From Equus caballus (taxonomy: Eukaryota > Chordata > Mammalia > Perissodactyla > Equidae), in NCBI RefSeq assembly GCF_041296265.1, contig NC_091695.1:16661001-16725000 (forward strand): DNA of 64,000 nucleotides, written 5' to 3'. Made by a program: the position numbers and the translations under genes. This document shows, piece after piece, positions 23,916-36,910 of this stretch. Position 1 is the stretch's first letter. Each line of letters starts with the position of its first letter. Below the pieces are notes generated by a model. The model made no database searches, was not told the DNA's origin, and worked only from the letters and a program-made list of their open reading frames with translations.

Positions 23916-24082
23916 TGTATTGTACGCTTTATCTTTTTTATTTACTTAATCAAAAAATGAGCACGGAGAATCTATTTGTGTCAAATCTGTCATAAACATT
24001 GGGATCACCAAGTTGAATAAGACATGGCTTGCTATTTCAGTGACTTGATACATGATGAGGGGTCAGGCTATTGCAGGCCAAT

Positions 24083-24134
24083 TTCATGTGTCACTATAAA
24101 TATCTTCATGTGTCACGATAAATGTCTTCATGTG
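24083..24134 (+). repeat. Short tandem duplication, 22 bp x 2.4
   Basis: The unit ttcatgtgtcactataaata plus tc is repeated with two changes and followed by a partial third copy. It is found only in module C, in the OR4A upstream flank. Confidence 0.8.
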
Positions 24135-24654
24135 GGCTGAGAGTTCACAGCACAAGATCTAAATCAACATGGAATCTGCAAAGGCTTCCCAGAGGAAGCA
24201 TTCATTCAGCTGAGTTTTAAAGGGAAAGCGAGAGAAAAGAGGATGAAAGGGAATTCCATGAGAAGATGCACCATGTATAAAGTCACAAAAGTTTGATCCT
24301 TAAGTGAAGAGTCACTTAAGATAATTTACATCTTCAAAGTGAGGAGAACAATTTATGAATGGATCTGTGTATATAACTACCTAATCAATATCTCCAATGG
24401 ATATCAATTTAGTATTTTATAAATTTGTTTTAATTTTTCACAATAAATCTATTCCTTACCAGATGTTCTTCATCTCATTACATGGTGCAAAGTATTTTAA
24501 TGAAACAAAATGTTAACATTGCAAGAACACCTATCTTTGTTATGAGGAACTATATATCAGATGCTATGCTCATGTTTACACTGATCTTTTATTTATACAG
24601 AAACATATATACTTACAAATATGTGTACATCTATATGCATACATATATATAAAA

Positions 24655-24790
24655 CGCTTTTAATGTAACACTTAATCTTTACAGTGATTAGTATTATCCT
24701 CATTTTATAGTTGAAGAAACAGACTGTTTAGTTGATTTTCTCAAAGTCATACATTTTTCAGCGACAGAAATGAATTATAAACTTTTACTT
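24655..24790 (-). repeat. MIR SINE fragment, copy C
   Basis: Reverse MIR (cctcattttatagttgaag, then ctcaaagtcatac), the module C copy of the relics at 2,535 and 15,705. Confidence 0.6.
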
Positions 24791-24799
24791 CCAGAAGTT

Positions 24800-25983
24800 T
24801 TTCAACATTTCAATTTTTATAAACTAAAATTTATAATAACTTCCAATTTAATAAAGTAATTCACACAATTGAAAAGTCTGGCTTCCATTATTAATTGTGA
24901 TAGGATTACCTTTTGGAGCCTTCTTCACAATAAGCATGAGGACTTTTCCAAGTAAATCATAGGGACCTGGAAGTGCCTCTTCCATCTGATAGACCACAAA
25001 GAACAAAAAGCTTCATTAGTCCTTAAGGATCTATTTAATTTCACTTGACTGTTTCTGTCCATTTTATTCACATAGCGTTTTAAATACTTTAGAAAACTAT
25101 TACTTTCACTGTGGATCTACTTAAAAGGAATTCCACAATGCAAATGGAAAAACAAAAATTTTCCACGTTAGGATAATTTATTTAACAGGCAAATAAATCC
25201 TATGTAACATAAGAAGTTGGCAATTAGCTATTTCACCAAGGCAATTGTTCTCTGGTAACTAACTTCTTTTCTTGTAACTTCATAAAAGAAAAAATAAAAT
25301 TCAGATTGTGTTGCCATCTCATTATATTATGTCAGTATGGTGAAACTAATTGTACTGAGATTTTGAGAGGGCATTCTTGAAATAGTTATTGCTCCTCCTG
25401 AAAGAGTTACGTCTGTTCTGAAGAGGAGAATATCTTCTTCCTGATAGGAGTAAAGATCAGGGGACATTTTATACCTTCTAACCAGAATATGCTTGAGTCA
25501 TGCAATTGGAATGTGTCCAAGACCAATTCATACTTCATTATATTCACTGTAATTTTGCACCAAATTTGAAAAGAATATCTATATGTAAAGATACTGTTAG
25601 ACAATCACATAATTAGGGTCAGGAAGATGTAACAAAGAGAAAAACATAGCTTCAAAACCATTGCAGAACTTTTGCCAGTAGGGAATAAAGTATCACTCCT
25701 GTCATTTTGTTCCAAGGAAAATGAATTTATCACTTATTTCCCCACTTTGTCATAGCAAGATTTTCTTTCTTTTTATCCAATACTCACTTTTTCTACCTGT
25801 TAGTGTGGGGTTCTATGATAAAATTTAATCTCCAATTTAATGCAATAACCAAACACTGATCCAAATATTATTTTTTAAAATTTTTACTTACCAGCTTCTT
25901 TTTGTCATGCTGTATGCTATGAGCTAGGTAAAATACTAGCAACTAAAACAGAAGAAAAAGTCAAGAGAAAAGTCCTGTCTTCA
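24800..25983. other. Module C spacer left of the L1, no gene seen
   Basis: AT-rich, aligning with 2,690-4,290 of A with gaps. It ends with the left target duplication of the L1. Confidence 0.55.
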
Positions 25984-26001
25984 CTGACCTTATATTCTTT
26001 T
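25984..26001 (+). repeat. Left target-site duplication of the module C L1
   Basis: ctgaccttatattctttt here is repeated exactly at 33,212-33,229 on the other side of the element; the last Ts may belong to the tail. Confidence 0.9.
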
Positions 26002-26229
26002 TTTCTTTTTATTTTTCTTTTATTGCTAACATTGGATTATAACCTTATATAACTTTTGGGTGTACATCATAATGTATTTTGAATTCTGTGTACATTACAT
26101 CATGTTCACAACCCAAAGACTAATTACAATCCATCCCCACACACATGTTCCTAATCACTCCTTTCGCCCTCCTCCCTCCCCCCTTCCCCTCTGGTAATGA
26201 TGAATCCAAACTCTGTTGCTATGTGCTTG

Positions 26230-29200
26230 TTTGATGTTGTTTTCATCTTCTACTTATCCGTGAGATCATACGGTAATTGACTTTCTCCCTCTCGCTTATT
26301 TCACTTAGCATAATACCCTAAAGGTCCATCCACGTTATCACAAAGGGCCAGATTTCATCATTTCTCATGGTTGAGTAGTATTCCATTATGCATATGCATC
26401 ACATCTTGCTTATCCAGTCATCACTTGATGGGCCCCTAGGTTGCTTCCCAGTCTTGGCTATTGTAAATAACGCTCTGCTGAGCATAGGGGTGCATGTATC
26501 TTTATGCATTTGTGTTTTCAAGTTCTTTGAATAAGTACCCAGGAGTGGAATAGCTGGATCACATGGTAGATCCATCATTAATTTTCTGAGGAAACTCCAT
26601 AACGTTTTCTGTAGTGGCTGCACCAGTTTGCACTCCCACCAGCAGTGTACAAGGGTTCCCTTCTCTCCACATCCTCTCTAACACTTATCTATTCTTGTTT
26701 TCTTAATTATAGTCATTCTGATGGGAGTGAGATGATATCTCATTGTAGGCTTGATTTGAATTTCCCTGATAGTTAATCATGTTGAACATATTTCCATGTG
26801 CCTGTTGGCCATCCATTTATTTTCTTTGGAGAAATGTCTATTCAGATCTTTTGCCCATTTTTCAATTGGGTCGTTAGTTTATTTGTTGTTGAGATGTATG
26901 AGTTCTTCGTATATTTTGGATATTAATCCCTTATCTGATATATGGTTTGCAACTAAATTCTCCCAATTCTTAGGTTGTCTTTTCATTTCGTTGATGGTTT
27001 CATTGGCTGTGCAGATTTTTAGTTTGATGTAGTCCTATTTATTTATTTTTTCTATTGTTTCCCTTGCCCCCTCAGGTATGGTATTTAAAAAGATGCCGCA
27101 AAGACCGATGTGAAAGAGCGTACTGCCTATGTGTCTTCTAGAAGTTTCATGGTTTCGGTCTTACATTCAAGTCTTTAATCCATTTTGAGTTGATTTTTGT
27201 GCATGGAGTAAGATAACGGACTACTTGCATTCTTTTGCATGTGGCTGTCCAGTTTTCCCAACACCATTTAGTGAAGAGACTCTGCTTTCTCCATTGTATG
27301 CTCTTGGCTCCCTTGTCGAAAATTAGGTGTCAATATATATGTGGGTTTATTTCTGGGCTCTCAATTCTGTTCCTTTGATCTGTGTGTCTGTTTTATGTTT
27401 TTGTGCCAGTACCATGCTGATTTGGTTACTATAACTTTGTAGTATACTTTGAAATCAGGGAGTATGATACCTCCAGCTGTGTTCTTTTTCCTCAGTATCC
27501 CTTTTGTTATATGGGGCCTTTTATTGTTCCATATAAACTTAGGGTTTTTTGTTGTATTTCTGTGAAAAATGTTATTGGAACTTTGGTAGGGATTGCATTG
27601 AATCTGTAAATTGCTTTAGGAAGTAGGGACATTTTAACTATGTTAATTCTTCCAATCCAAGACCACAGAATATCTTTCCATTTCTTTCTGTCTTCTCCAA
27701 TTTCTTTAAACAACGTTCTACAGTTTTTGGTGTACAGATCTTTCACCTCTTTGGTTAAGTTTATTCCCAGGTATTTTATCCTTTTTGTTTCAATTGTAAA
27801 TGGGATTGTATTCGTAATTTCTCTTTCTCCTTCTTTGTTGTTAGTGTATATAAACACAAGATTTTCACACGTTGATTTTCTATCCTGCAACTTTACCGTA
27901 TTCATTTATTATTTTTAAAAGTTTTTTAGTGGATTCTGCAGGGTTTTCTATATTTAAAACCATGTCATCAGCAAATAGTGACACTTTCACTTCTTCTTTT
28001 CCTATTTGGATCCCTTTTATTTCCTTTTCTTGCCTGATTGTTCTGGCTAGCACTTCCAATACTATGTTAAATAAGAGCAGTGAAAGGGGCATCCTTGTCT
28101 GGTCCCCATTCTTAGATGGATAACTTTCAGTTTTTCTCCATTGAGAATGATATTAGCAGTGGATTTGTCATATATGGCCTTTATTATTTTGAGGTTCTTT
28201 TCCTTCTAGACCCATTTTATTTAGAGTTTTCATCATAAATGGATGCTGTATCTTGTCAAACGCTTTGACAAGATGATCATGTGATTTCCATTCTTCATTT
28301 TGTTAATGTGGTGTATTATATAGATTGATTTGTGTATGTTGATCCATCACTGCATCCCTGGACTAAATCCCACTTGATCATGTTGTATGATCTTTTTAAT
28401 GTACTGTCCTATTTGATTTGCTAGTATTTTCTTGAGGATGTTTGCGTTGATATTCATCAGTGATATTGGTCTGTGTTTTCCTTTTTTGTGTGTTGTCCTC
28501 ATCCGGTTTTGGTATCAGGATAATGTTGGCTTCATAGAATGAGTTAGAAACCTGCTCCCCCCTCTTCAGTTTTTTAGAAGAGTTTGAGAAGGATAGTTAT
28601 TACGTCTTCTTTGAATGTTTGGCAGAATTCACCACGGAAGCCATCTGCTCCTGGACTTTTATTTTTGATGAGGTTTTTGAGTACTGTTTCAATCTCCTAA
28701 CTAGTGATTGGTCTATTCAAATACTGTACTTCTTCTTGACTCAGTTTGGAAGATTGTATGATTCCAAGAATTTATCCATTTCTTCTAGATTATCCAATTT
28801 GTTGGCATATAGCTTTTCATAGTATTCTCTCATTATCTTTTGTATTTCTGAGGTGTCTGTTGTAATTTCTCCTCTTTCACTTCTCATTTTATTTATTTGA
28901 GCCTTGTCTTTTTTGTTTCGTGGTGAGTCTCTCTAAAGGTTTGTCTATTTTATCTATCTTTTCAAAGAACAAAGCTCTCGGCTTCATTGATTTTTTCTAT
29001 TGTTTTTTAAGTCTCTATTTCATTTATTTCTGCTCAGATTTTTATTATTTCCTTCCTTCTGATGATTTGGGCTTTGTTTGTTCTTCTTTTTCCAGATCAT
29101 TTACCTGCACTGTTAAATTGTTTATTTGAGATTTTTCTTGTTTTTTTGAGGTAGGCCTGAATTACTATAAGCTTCCCTCTTAGAACAGCTTTTGCTGTAT

Positions 29201-30300
29201 CCCATACATTTTGGCATGTCGTATTTTCATTTTAATTTGTCTTCAGGTATTTTTTTGGTTTCTACTTTGATTTCTTCATTGACCCAATCATTGTAAGTAG
29301 CATTTTTATTTAATCTTCACATATTGTGGCTTTTATGATTTTCTTCCTGTAGTTGACTTCTAGTTTCATACCTTTGTGGTCAGAAAAAGTATTTGGTATT
29401 ATTTTGGTTTTCTTAAATTTATTGAGACTTGTTTTGTGGCCTAATATGTGATCAATCTTGGAGAATGTTCCATGTGCATTTGAAAAGGATGTGTATTCTT
29501 CAGTTTTGGGATGGAATGTTCCATATGTATATATACTAAGTCTATCTGATCTAATGTCTCATTTAAGACCAATGTTTCCTTATTGATCTTCTGTTTCAAT
29601 GATCTCTCCATTGGTGTAAGTGGAGTGTTAAAGTCCCCTACTATTATTATGTTACTGTCTATTTCTAATTTTATGTCTGTTAATAATTGCTTTCTATATT
29701 TAGGTGCTCCTATATTGGGTGAATAGATATTTAAAGTGTTATATCCTCTTGTTGGACTTTTCCCTTTATCATTACATAGTACCCTTCTTTATTTCTTGTT
29801 AGAGTTTTGTTTAATTTTTTTTTTGAGGAAGATTAGCCCTGAGCTAACTAATGCCCATCCTCTTCTTTTTGCTGAGGAAGACTGGACCTGAGCTAACATC
29901 CATGCCCATCTTCCTCTACTTTATACATGGGATGCCTACCACAGAATAGCTTTTGCCAAGCTGTGCCATGTCAACACCCAGGATCCAAACTGGTGAACCC
30001 CAGGCTACCGAGAAGCAGAATGTGTGAACTTAACCGCTGCACCATTGGACTGGCCCCTAGAGTTTTTGTTTTAAAGTCTATTTTGTCTGACCTAAGTATT
30101 GCTACCACAGCTTTCTTTTCTTTGCCATTTGCATGGAGTATCTTTTTCCATCCTTTCACTTTCAGTTTGTGATTTTCTTTAGCTCTTAAGTGTGCCTATC
30201 GTATGCAGTATATATATGGGTCTTGTTCTTTTGACTGGAGCATTTAGTCCACTGACATTTAAAGGAACTATTGATATATTTATTGCCATTTTGTTACTTT
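26230..30300 (-). pseudogene. L1 ORF2 (endonuclease and reverse transcriptase), broken
   Basis: The order on the minus strand is as follows. An endonuclease start block reads NVSGLNAPVKR, then MKGWKKILHANGKEKKA and SDKIDF (30,159-29,975), broken there by the SINE. The reverse-transcriptase core is [20 protein letters not shown], then the catalytic box SLFADDM (28,092-27,880). After that come [17 protein letters not shown] (27,905-27,507) and the C-terminal block [20 protein letters not shown] with DDWISKM (26,623-26,399). The order is normal for L1 ORF2 but the frame is interrupted many times. Confidence 0.88.
29800..30074 (-). mobile_element. ERE-type SINE (tRNA-derived) nested in the L1
   Basis: Read on the minus strand, the head is ggggccagtccaatggtgca, the body has a B-box-like ttggatcctgg, and the 3' part is gttagctcagg...aatcttcctc with an A-rich tail. 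This is the equine ERE2/ERE3 pattern. It is flanked by near-identical duplications, tagagttttgtttaa (29,800-29,814) and tagagtttttgttttaa (30,058-30,074). It splits the L1 endonuclease region and is therefore younger than the L1. Confidence 0.88.
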
Positions 30301-30789
30301 TTTCTGGGTGTTTTATTAGCTCTTCTCTGTTCCTTTCTTCTTCTCTTGCTCTCTTCCTTTGTGGTTTGATGGCTTTCTTTAGTAATGTGTTTGATTTCTT
30401 TCCTCTTACTTATTTGTTTATTTATTATAGGTTTCTGGTTTGTGATTACCGTAAGGTTCATATATAATATTTCTACATGTTAGCAATCTGTATTGAATTG
30501 ATAGTCTCTTTAGTTAGACCTCTTTCTAAAAGCTCTACTCTTTTACTTCCCTCCACCCATATTTTATACTTTTAAATCATTTCCAATCTCTTATTTTGCG
30601 TGTGTCTATCCATTACCGTCTTTTCATTGATATAGGTAATTTTAGTATTTTTGTCTTTTAACCTTCATAATATATTCATAGGTGATTGATCTGCTACCTT
30701 TACTGTATTTTTGCCTTTACCAATGGTTTTATTGCCTGTTTGGGTTTTTTTCCCCATAATTTTCTTATCCCTATTTGTGGTCTTCTCTT

Positions 30790-31700
30790 TCCCAATTAAA
30801 TAAGTCCCTGCAGCATTTCTTATAGAACTGGTTTCTTGCTGAAAAACTCCTTAATTTTTATGTGTCTGGAAAAGCCTTTATCTCCCCTTCCATTCTGAAT
30901 GATAACCTTGCTGGATAGAGTATTCATGGTTATAGGTTTTTTTCCTTTCAGCACTTTAAATGTCATGCCACTCTCTTCTAGTCTGTAGGGTTTTGACCGA
31001 GAAGTCCACTGATAGCCTAATGGGCTTTACTTTACTTGTCTCTTGTGGTCTTTCTCTTGCAGATTTTGGGACTCTCTCTTTATCTTTAATTTTGGACACT
31101 TTAATTATAATGTGTCTTGGTGTGGACCTCTTTGGGTTTATATTTTTGAGCACTCTCTGTACTTCCTGTATTTGGCTGTTGGTTTCTTTCCTTAGGTTAG
31201 GAAAGATTTCAGCTATTATTTCTTCAAATAGCCTCTCTCCACCTTTATCTCTCCCTTCTCCTTCTGAGACACCTGTAATGTGAATGTTAGTGTGCTTAAT
31301 ATTGTCCCAGAGTTCCCTACACTGTTGTCATTCTTTTAAATTCTATTTTCATTTATCTGTTCAGCTTGGGTAATTTCTTCTAGTCTTTTCTCCAGCTCAC
31401 TGATCCATTCTTCTGTTTCATCTACTCTGCTATTGAGTCCCTTTAGTGAATTTTTAATTTCTAGTATTGTATTCTTCAATTCTGATTGGTTCTTTTTTAT
31501 ATTTCCCAATCCTTTCTTGACATTCTCACTGTGTTCATCCAGTCTTCTCCCAATATCAGTGAGCATCCTTATGAGTTTTTGTTTGAATTCCTTGTTATAT
31601 ACATTGTTCATTTCTGTTTTATTTCATTCTTTCTCTGGGGTTTTGTCCTGTTATCTTGCTTTGAATGTATTCCTTTTCCTCCTCATTATGCCTCTTTCTC
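30790..31700 (-). pseudogene. L1 ORF1 (RNA-binding chaperone), broken
   Basis: On the minus strand an N-terminal coiled coil is seen at 31,611-31,336 (LIRMLTDIGRRLDEHSENVK, then leucine and charged heptads to ELEKRLEEITQAEQINENRI). The C-terminal RNA-binding part follows at 31,153-30,956 (SKIKDKERVPKSARERP, then RLSVDFSVKTLQTRREWHDI). Stops and shifts separate the pieces. Confidence 0.85.
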
Positions 31701-31729
31701 TGTGCTTATATCTATGTATTAGGTGAGTC

Positions 31730-33211
31730 AGCTATGTCTTCTGTTCTTGGAGAAATGGCCTATGTAAGAGACACCTTTTGAGGCTCAGCAATGTGCTTCC
31801 CTCTCATCACTAGTCCAAATGTTCCAGGAGTGACCCCTGTGTGTGCCACTTGTGTCCTTCTGCTGTGGCAGGGTTGCTCTTACTGCAGGTACCCAGGGAA
31901 ATTAGGCTTTCCTTCTCTGGGCTGCTGCTTGTAAATCAGGTTTAGGGAACCCCAGCACCATTGGCTACAAGGTCTAATAGCACACTCTTGTTGCAGTTTT
32001 CCTTTGAAGTGAGTAGGCACCCAGTGTAGTTGGTTGCTAGGCTTAGGGGTTTAGAGTTGCTGTAGGTTTCAGGCCTGCAAGGCAATTGTCAGCTCTCTTA
32101 GCATTGCAGCTGAGTGAGACTGGACCCAGACACAAAGACACCCAATTGTTTCTGGTTTTGGAAGGTGGGGCTGATTCCCTTTGTGGCTGTTTGTGAAGCA
32201 CAGGTCTTCTGCCACTGATAAGCCCCACCCCCCACAGGTCCATATGCAGTGTCAACATATTCCAAACCCATGCTCACTTCCCGACCCCATGGAGCATACC
32301 CAGTCACCCCATTGCAGAGGCCTTCACCTCTCCACCACTGCCCACCACAGTTCACCTGGTCTTCATACAGGTCCTGCCCAACAGAGTCAGATATACTTGC
32401 CTGCCTGTAGAGGTTCAAGACCCCCAGTCTATGCAAGCTGAAAAGTTGCCTGAGGACTTGCTGTTGTGTTGGGCCATTCCATAGGGGGGGCTGCCTGCCC
32501 TGGCTGAACTGGATTAAATCTGTGCTCTAGTGGGTGTGACAGACCCCTGGGCTAACAGACCAGGGGAAGAGCTCCAATGGTGTCTGCAGGGTCTGTGTCA
32601 GCACACCTGTCCTGGGTCACAACAATGGCTACCATCAATGTCCCAGTCTCCAGAGAGGTATCACCTCCCACCAAGATGCACCTACAGCCTACCAGGTGAG
32701 TCTCTTTTCACCAAAGGACTGTGCACATTTCTTTCTGGTGATTTTAGGTTGCTCTCTGAGATGGGTGAATTTGTGCGTGTTCCCTTTAAGAGCTGGTTTT
32801 ATTCCACTTACATCAATAGCTTTTCTGGGGGGTATTCCCAGTTGCAGTTAGCAGCCAGTAAATCTAGATACTATGACACTCATCTCCGTTGTGCTTAGTC
32901 TGAAGGGTATTTATAGCAGTAACTTGCCTCCACTCAGGTCTGCTCTTCTCCAGGGAAGGCTGTTTACCTTAGGGTGGCTCCTGCCCAGCTGGCTGTGAAG
33001 CTCCACCACCTGTGAAGGTGGTATTTTCTCTCCAGATGGAATTTCTGCCTTTTCTACCTGAGTCAGTACTATCCCTTGTTGTGGGGGTTCTCTTTATTCA
33101 GTTTTCAGTTCTTTCTCTGGGGTAATTTTTCCAAGAATAGTTGTAACCTGGTTGTGTTCATGGGAGGGGGTGAATTCAGTCTGCCTACACCACCATCTTA
33201 ATGAGATCTCT
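31730..33211 (-). repeat. L1 5' UTR
   Basis: This part is less AT-rich than its surroundings and contains several accidental open frames (for example 32,098-32,436 and 32,530-32,898). No L1 or host protein is encoded. It ends at the L1 head next to the right target duplication. Confidence 0.75.
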
Positions 33212-33229
33212 CTGACCTTATATTCTTTT
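33212..33229 (+). repeat. Right target-site duplication of the module C L1
   Basis: Exact repeat of 25,984-26,001. The module C spacer resumes directly after it. Confidence 0.9.
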
Positions 33230-36139
33230 CGAAGCCAGGCAATAAAAAAGGGAATAACTTTATAAAGTAATTGTACTCTGTGATCGGTGCTAATGAGACA
33301 AAACACCATATACTGTGATATAAAATAAGAGGGCGATCATATTGTAGATAAGGTAGTCAGAGAAAGTCTTTATAAAAGGTGATATTTTAGCTGAGATCCA
33401 AGAGGTGAAAAGTAGCTACCATGGGAAGCACTGTTATATGTGGAAAACCCCAACATTGAAAAGAGTGTGTCAAGTTCCAGACACTGAAAGGTCATTGTGC
33501 CTGAAGAAAAATGGGAACAGAGAGAACACAACAAATTGAGGTTGAATGTATGGCCAAAAACCAAACTGTGAAGAGCAGTACATATCTACAAAAGGAATTT
33601 GGGTTTCATTTAATCTTCCTTTAAAATTAGAGAAATCAAAGTAAAACAGGATTTTTTTTCTCAGTTGAGGAAAGCTTCCATCTAATAGCATTCAAATTAA
33701 GGTAGAAGAGTTACTTGACAAGTGTTACCAAATCATAGGCTATACTACACTATCACCAGAAGGTTAAAGACTATTCTATTCAGTCGAGTTTCTATTTCTG
33801 CACTAACCACAATTAGTACACAACAGGTACTCAGTAAAATTAAATGAATATATGAATTAGTCTCTATGGTATCAATAAATTTCTTGGTCTCTGGATTCCT
33901 CGTGGACCATTATTTCTGCCTTTTTTCTTATATGCAAGGTACACAAAGGGACATTCTTAAGTTTTCTAGGAATAAACAACTATCTAAGAGGTAAGTGAAA
34001 CCCATTTTATGAGATCCCATCCCCACTTGTAGTGAACATCAGGGGTGTATGGCTTCCCCAAGATCTCTTAAAAACATCCTGCACATGCTATTAATTTCCA
34101 AAGTTGGAATTGACTTTCCCAACATTAAATCCAAGTACCTACATTTCTCTAGACCCCTGCAAATTGGGTGAAGACATGTTTTGGGTTCTGCCAACCAGGA
34201 ACATTTGTCCAAGTTTTTGAGTGGAAATTAGCTACCTGAGGCTAAGTGGTTCTGAGAATCAGCATGGTTCTAAGGTCAAGAAAATACTGGTACATTTCCA
34301 GTTTTGCCTGGGGCAGAGTGATCCTGGCATCAACAGTATCAGCATCGCCTTTAGCATTCCAGTCCTGCCTATGTGTGCTTCTCAAGTTCTTAATTATAGC
34401 TCAGCCTAGAATGAGTAACTCCAGCCCTTCCAAACATTTTTAAAGCTACTTAATTCCATCTAATACATATCTTCTACTTAGCATACCTAGGCATGATTCT
34501 GTATTCAGATAAAGTCACTAACATATACCAAACAGACCTAAAATTCTCCAATTCAATTTATCACCAAGAATGGAATGTCATCATTCTCTGAGGCATTCTA
34601 GTTGACAAGTGTCATTTTTACAAAAGCACTTAATCTTAGGAAAGTTTAGAAGGAATAGTCATTCCTTCAGTAAATATTGATAAAACATTTATTCAGGGCC
34701 AAGTTTTCTTCTAGGCTGAACATGTGATATTGAACTAAACATACACTATATATCACTTCTGAACAGATAACTTCCTGTATTTTAAGTGTTTACACATTCT
34801 GCTTCTATGCTATGTTGCCCTCATTTTCATAGTAAAATAATGCTATGACCCTTCCCACAGGTGTTTTCATGGAAATCAAACCAACAAATGCATCACTTTC
34901 AAGTCTTTGGAGGTACGGGGCCAATATATATCAGAGAATAAGAGAGATTCTGGTATGCTAAGAAGATTGGAGACCATTCCAGCCCCAAGACTCTTTCAAG
35001 GCCATTCAATTTTCAGAGTGTTCTTCTCAGCAGGGATAGAGAAATCATGTATACCTCTTTTTAAATCCAAAAAAAAGTTAGCTTAACATTCTAGGCCAGG
35101 TGAATAGTTTCCTAACAATTTAAAATATTGCAGCAATAAAATGTGTTCATAATAACTAAAAATTTGAGAATTTGGTTGTCTAAGAGTTTATATAAATTAT
35201 TTTATTTGATCTTGGGAATATCTCCATCATTCCTCGCTAACTGAAACCAAAAGGTGTCATATTTTGCCAAAATTAACATGACACACAGCAAAGCTATGAT
35301 TGTCTAACCCAATCACTATGCTCTTACCCGTTATAGTGTAATAAGCCCTATCACCCTTTCCTCAAAAATGTACATAAAATACATGATACATAAAATCTCC
35401 TTCACAGGGAAAAACAGAAAAATAATGCTCTCAATGTGAATGATTAGTTAAGATTATAATAGCCATGAGTTTTAGTCCAATTTGTGTACTAAAAATAGAC
35501 AGTAGAACTTTCCTTTTGGAAGAAGAAAGAGAAAACGAAAGAATCAGACAAGGTGTGCCATATTCAAAAGTACAGAAAGAGAAATTGGATAACAAATACT
35601 AAAAAATTTCCTATTTTCCCAGAGTTTTTTATTTTGCCGTTGCACAGGTAGTGAGCTTGTATTATATGAATTATGAAGATTTGAGAGTTTCATGGTCCTC
35701 ATAGCTTCTGCTGTTAGGAATTCTTCCTAGGTAATGCCTTAATAATGTAACTCCATTAACAGACTCAGCTTGTGAATGTAATCTATAGAACTATTGTTCA
35801 AATTGGTGCAAAGATTACCTACTTCAGCAACATGAGGGTAATTGTTTAAAAGGCAGTTATGCCTATCATTCAAGAGCATCACTCAATTAGAATCTCTAGA
35901 CCTTTGTCCTTGGAATCTGCATTTTCACAAGAACCCTAACTGATTCTCATAGTACATTAAAGAATGGCAAACATATGGGTGATGATTAAATCTAACTTGG
36001 ATATATTTATTATGATAATTTCTTACCAAGGCCTTTCCTTAGAGTACCTATATGCTGATATCAAAATACTTTTGAAATAAAGTGCTCTCTTGGTCCTGAA
36101 TGTTAGAAATTATTATCTTCTTTATTCATAATCTTTGGA
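33230..36139. other. Module C spacer right of the L1, no gene seen
   Basis: It aligns first with 4,300-4,520 of A, then with the 8,246-12,680 block of A (shorter here, about 2.3 kb), then from about 35,790 with 6,710-6,870 of A, which leads into the OR4C relic. Here the order is unbroken, so C likely keeps the older arrangement. No coding frame is supported. Confidence 0.6.
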
Positions 36140-36910
36140 AGGATAAAGTCATTTTACATTGTTGTGATTATTTCTCCGTTGAAGTCACTTAGAATATCTT
36201 CGTAGCATTTTTCACCCCTTCATTTCTGATCAATGGATTAAAGGGCTTGATATAGGAGTGATCATGGTTTAAAACATAGCTGTGGATTCATCAAGAGAAG
36301 ATGGTCACTGGGCACAGATATACAAATATGCAGGACACAAAGAATAAAATGACCATGGTGATGTGAGAGGAGAGTTGGAGAGGTCTTTGTGCCTTACCTC
36401 CAAGTTATGAGATTTCAAAGTATGTAAGATGGTCACATAGGAGACCAAAAGAGGAGGAAACTTAATAAGAAGGTGAATCCTTTGTTGTCAGCAATAAAGA
36501 GACTTAAGGAATGGGTATCCATGTAGATGAGTTTTAACAAACAATTCGAGTCACACATGAAGTTATCTATGACATTGGGTCCACAGAAGGACAGCTAGAC
36601 TGCAAAGATGATATGAATTCTTAAATACAAGTAGCCTTCAGCACAGATCAGTCTCATGAGATAGCCAAACTCATAGTGACTCATGAAGATTACATAGTAC
36701 AGATGACCATGTAGCAGTCATAAGTCACACCTCTCAGCAAAAGGATATCAGCAGCACCAAAAGATGCTCAAGTCATCTTACATCATGCACTTCACGAAAG
36801 AGATGAGCTTTTTTACAGCAAGAGTGTTAATTGGCATTTTAGGGTCCAGGGAGGTAGAACAGCCGTCATCTACAAGGGATAAGTAACACAAAAGACATTG
36901 TAAAGCACTA
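36140..36910 (-). pseudogene. OR4C-like olfactory receptor relic, copy C
   Basis: It is the module C counterpart of 6,876-7,555 and 20,006-20,800. On the minus strand the second extracellular loop still reads GPNVIDNFMCDS (about 36,585-36,548), in frame where A and B carry a 1-nt deletion. The TM6-TM7 loop and the C-terminal region align with copy B but are shifted by small gaps and contain stops; no open frame of useful length remains. The first ~50 residues are absent here too, so the 5' truncation predates all three modules. Confidence 0.8.

Larger units (their letters stand above)
26002..33211 (-). mobile_element. Near-full-length L1 (LINE-1), minus strand
   Basis: A complete L1 layout is read on the minus strand. 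The 5' UTR is at about 33,211-31,730, starting with an aagatggtggtgtaggcaga-type head. ORF1 is at about 31,700-30,790 and ORF2 at about 30,300-26,230, followed by the 3' UTR and tail at 26,002. It has exact 18-bp flanking duplications. Copies A and B have the empty target at about 4,290 and 17,238, so it entered module C after C had separated. Both ORFs are broken by many stops and shifts, so it is not able to move. A SINE is nested in ORF2. Confidence 0.92.

Noticed and set aside
32098-32898. Several open frames of 86-122 codons
   Set aside because: All are in the 5' UTR of the module C L1 and have no protein homology.
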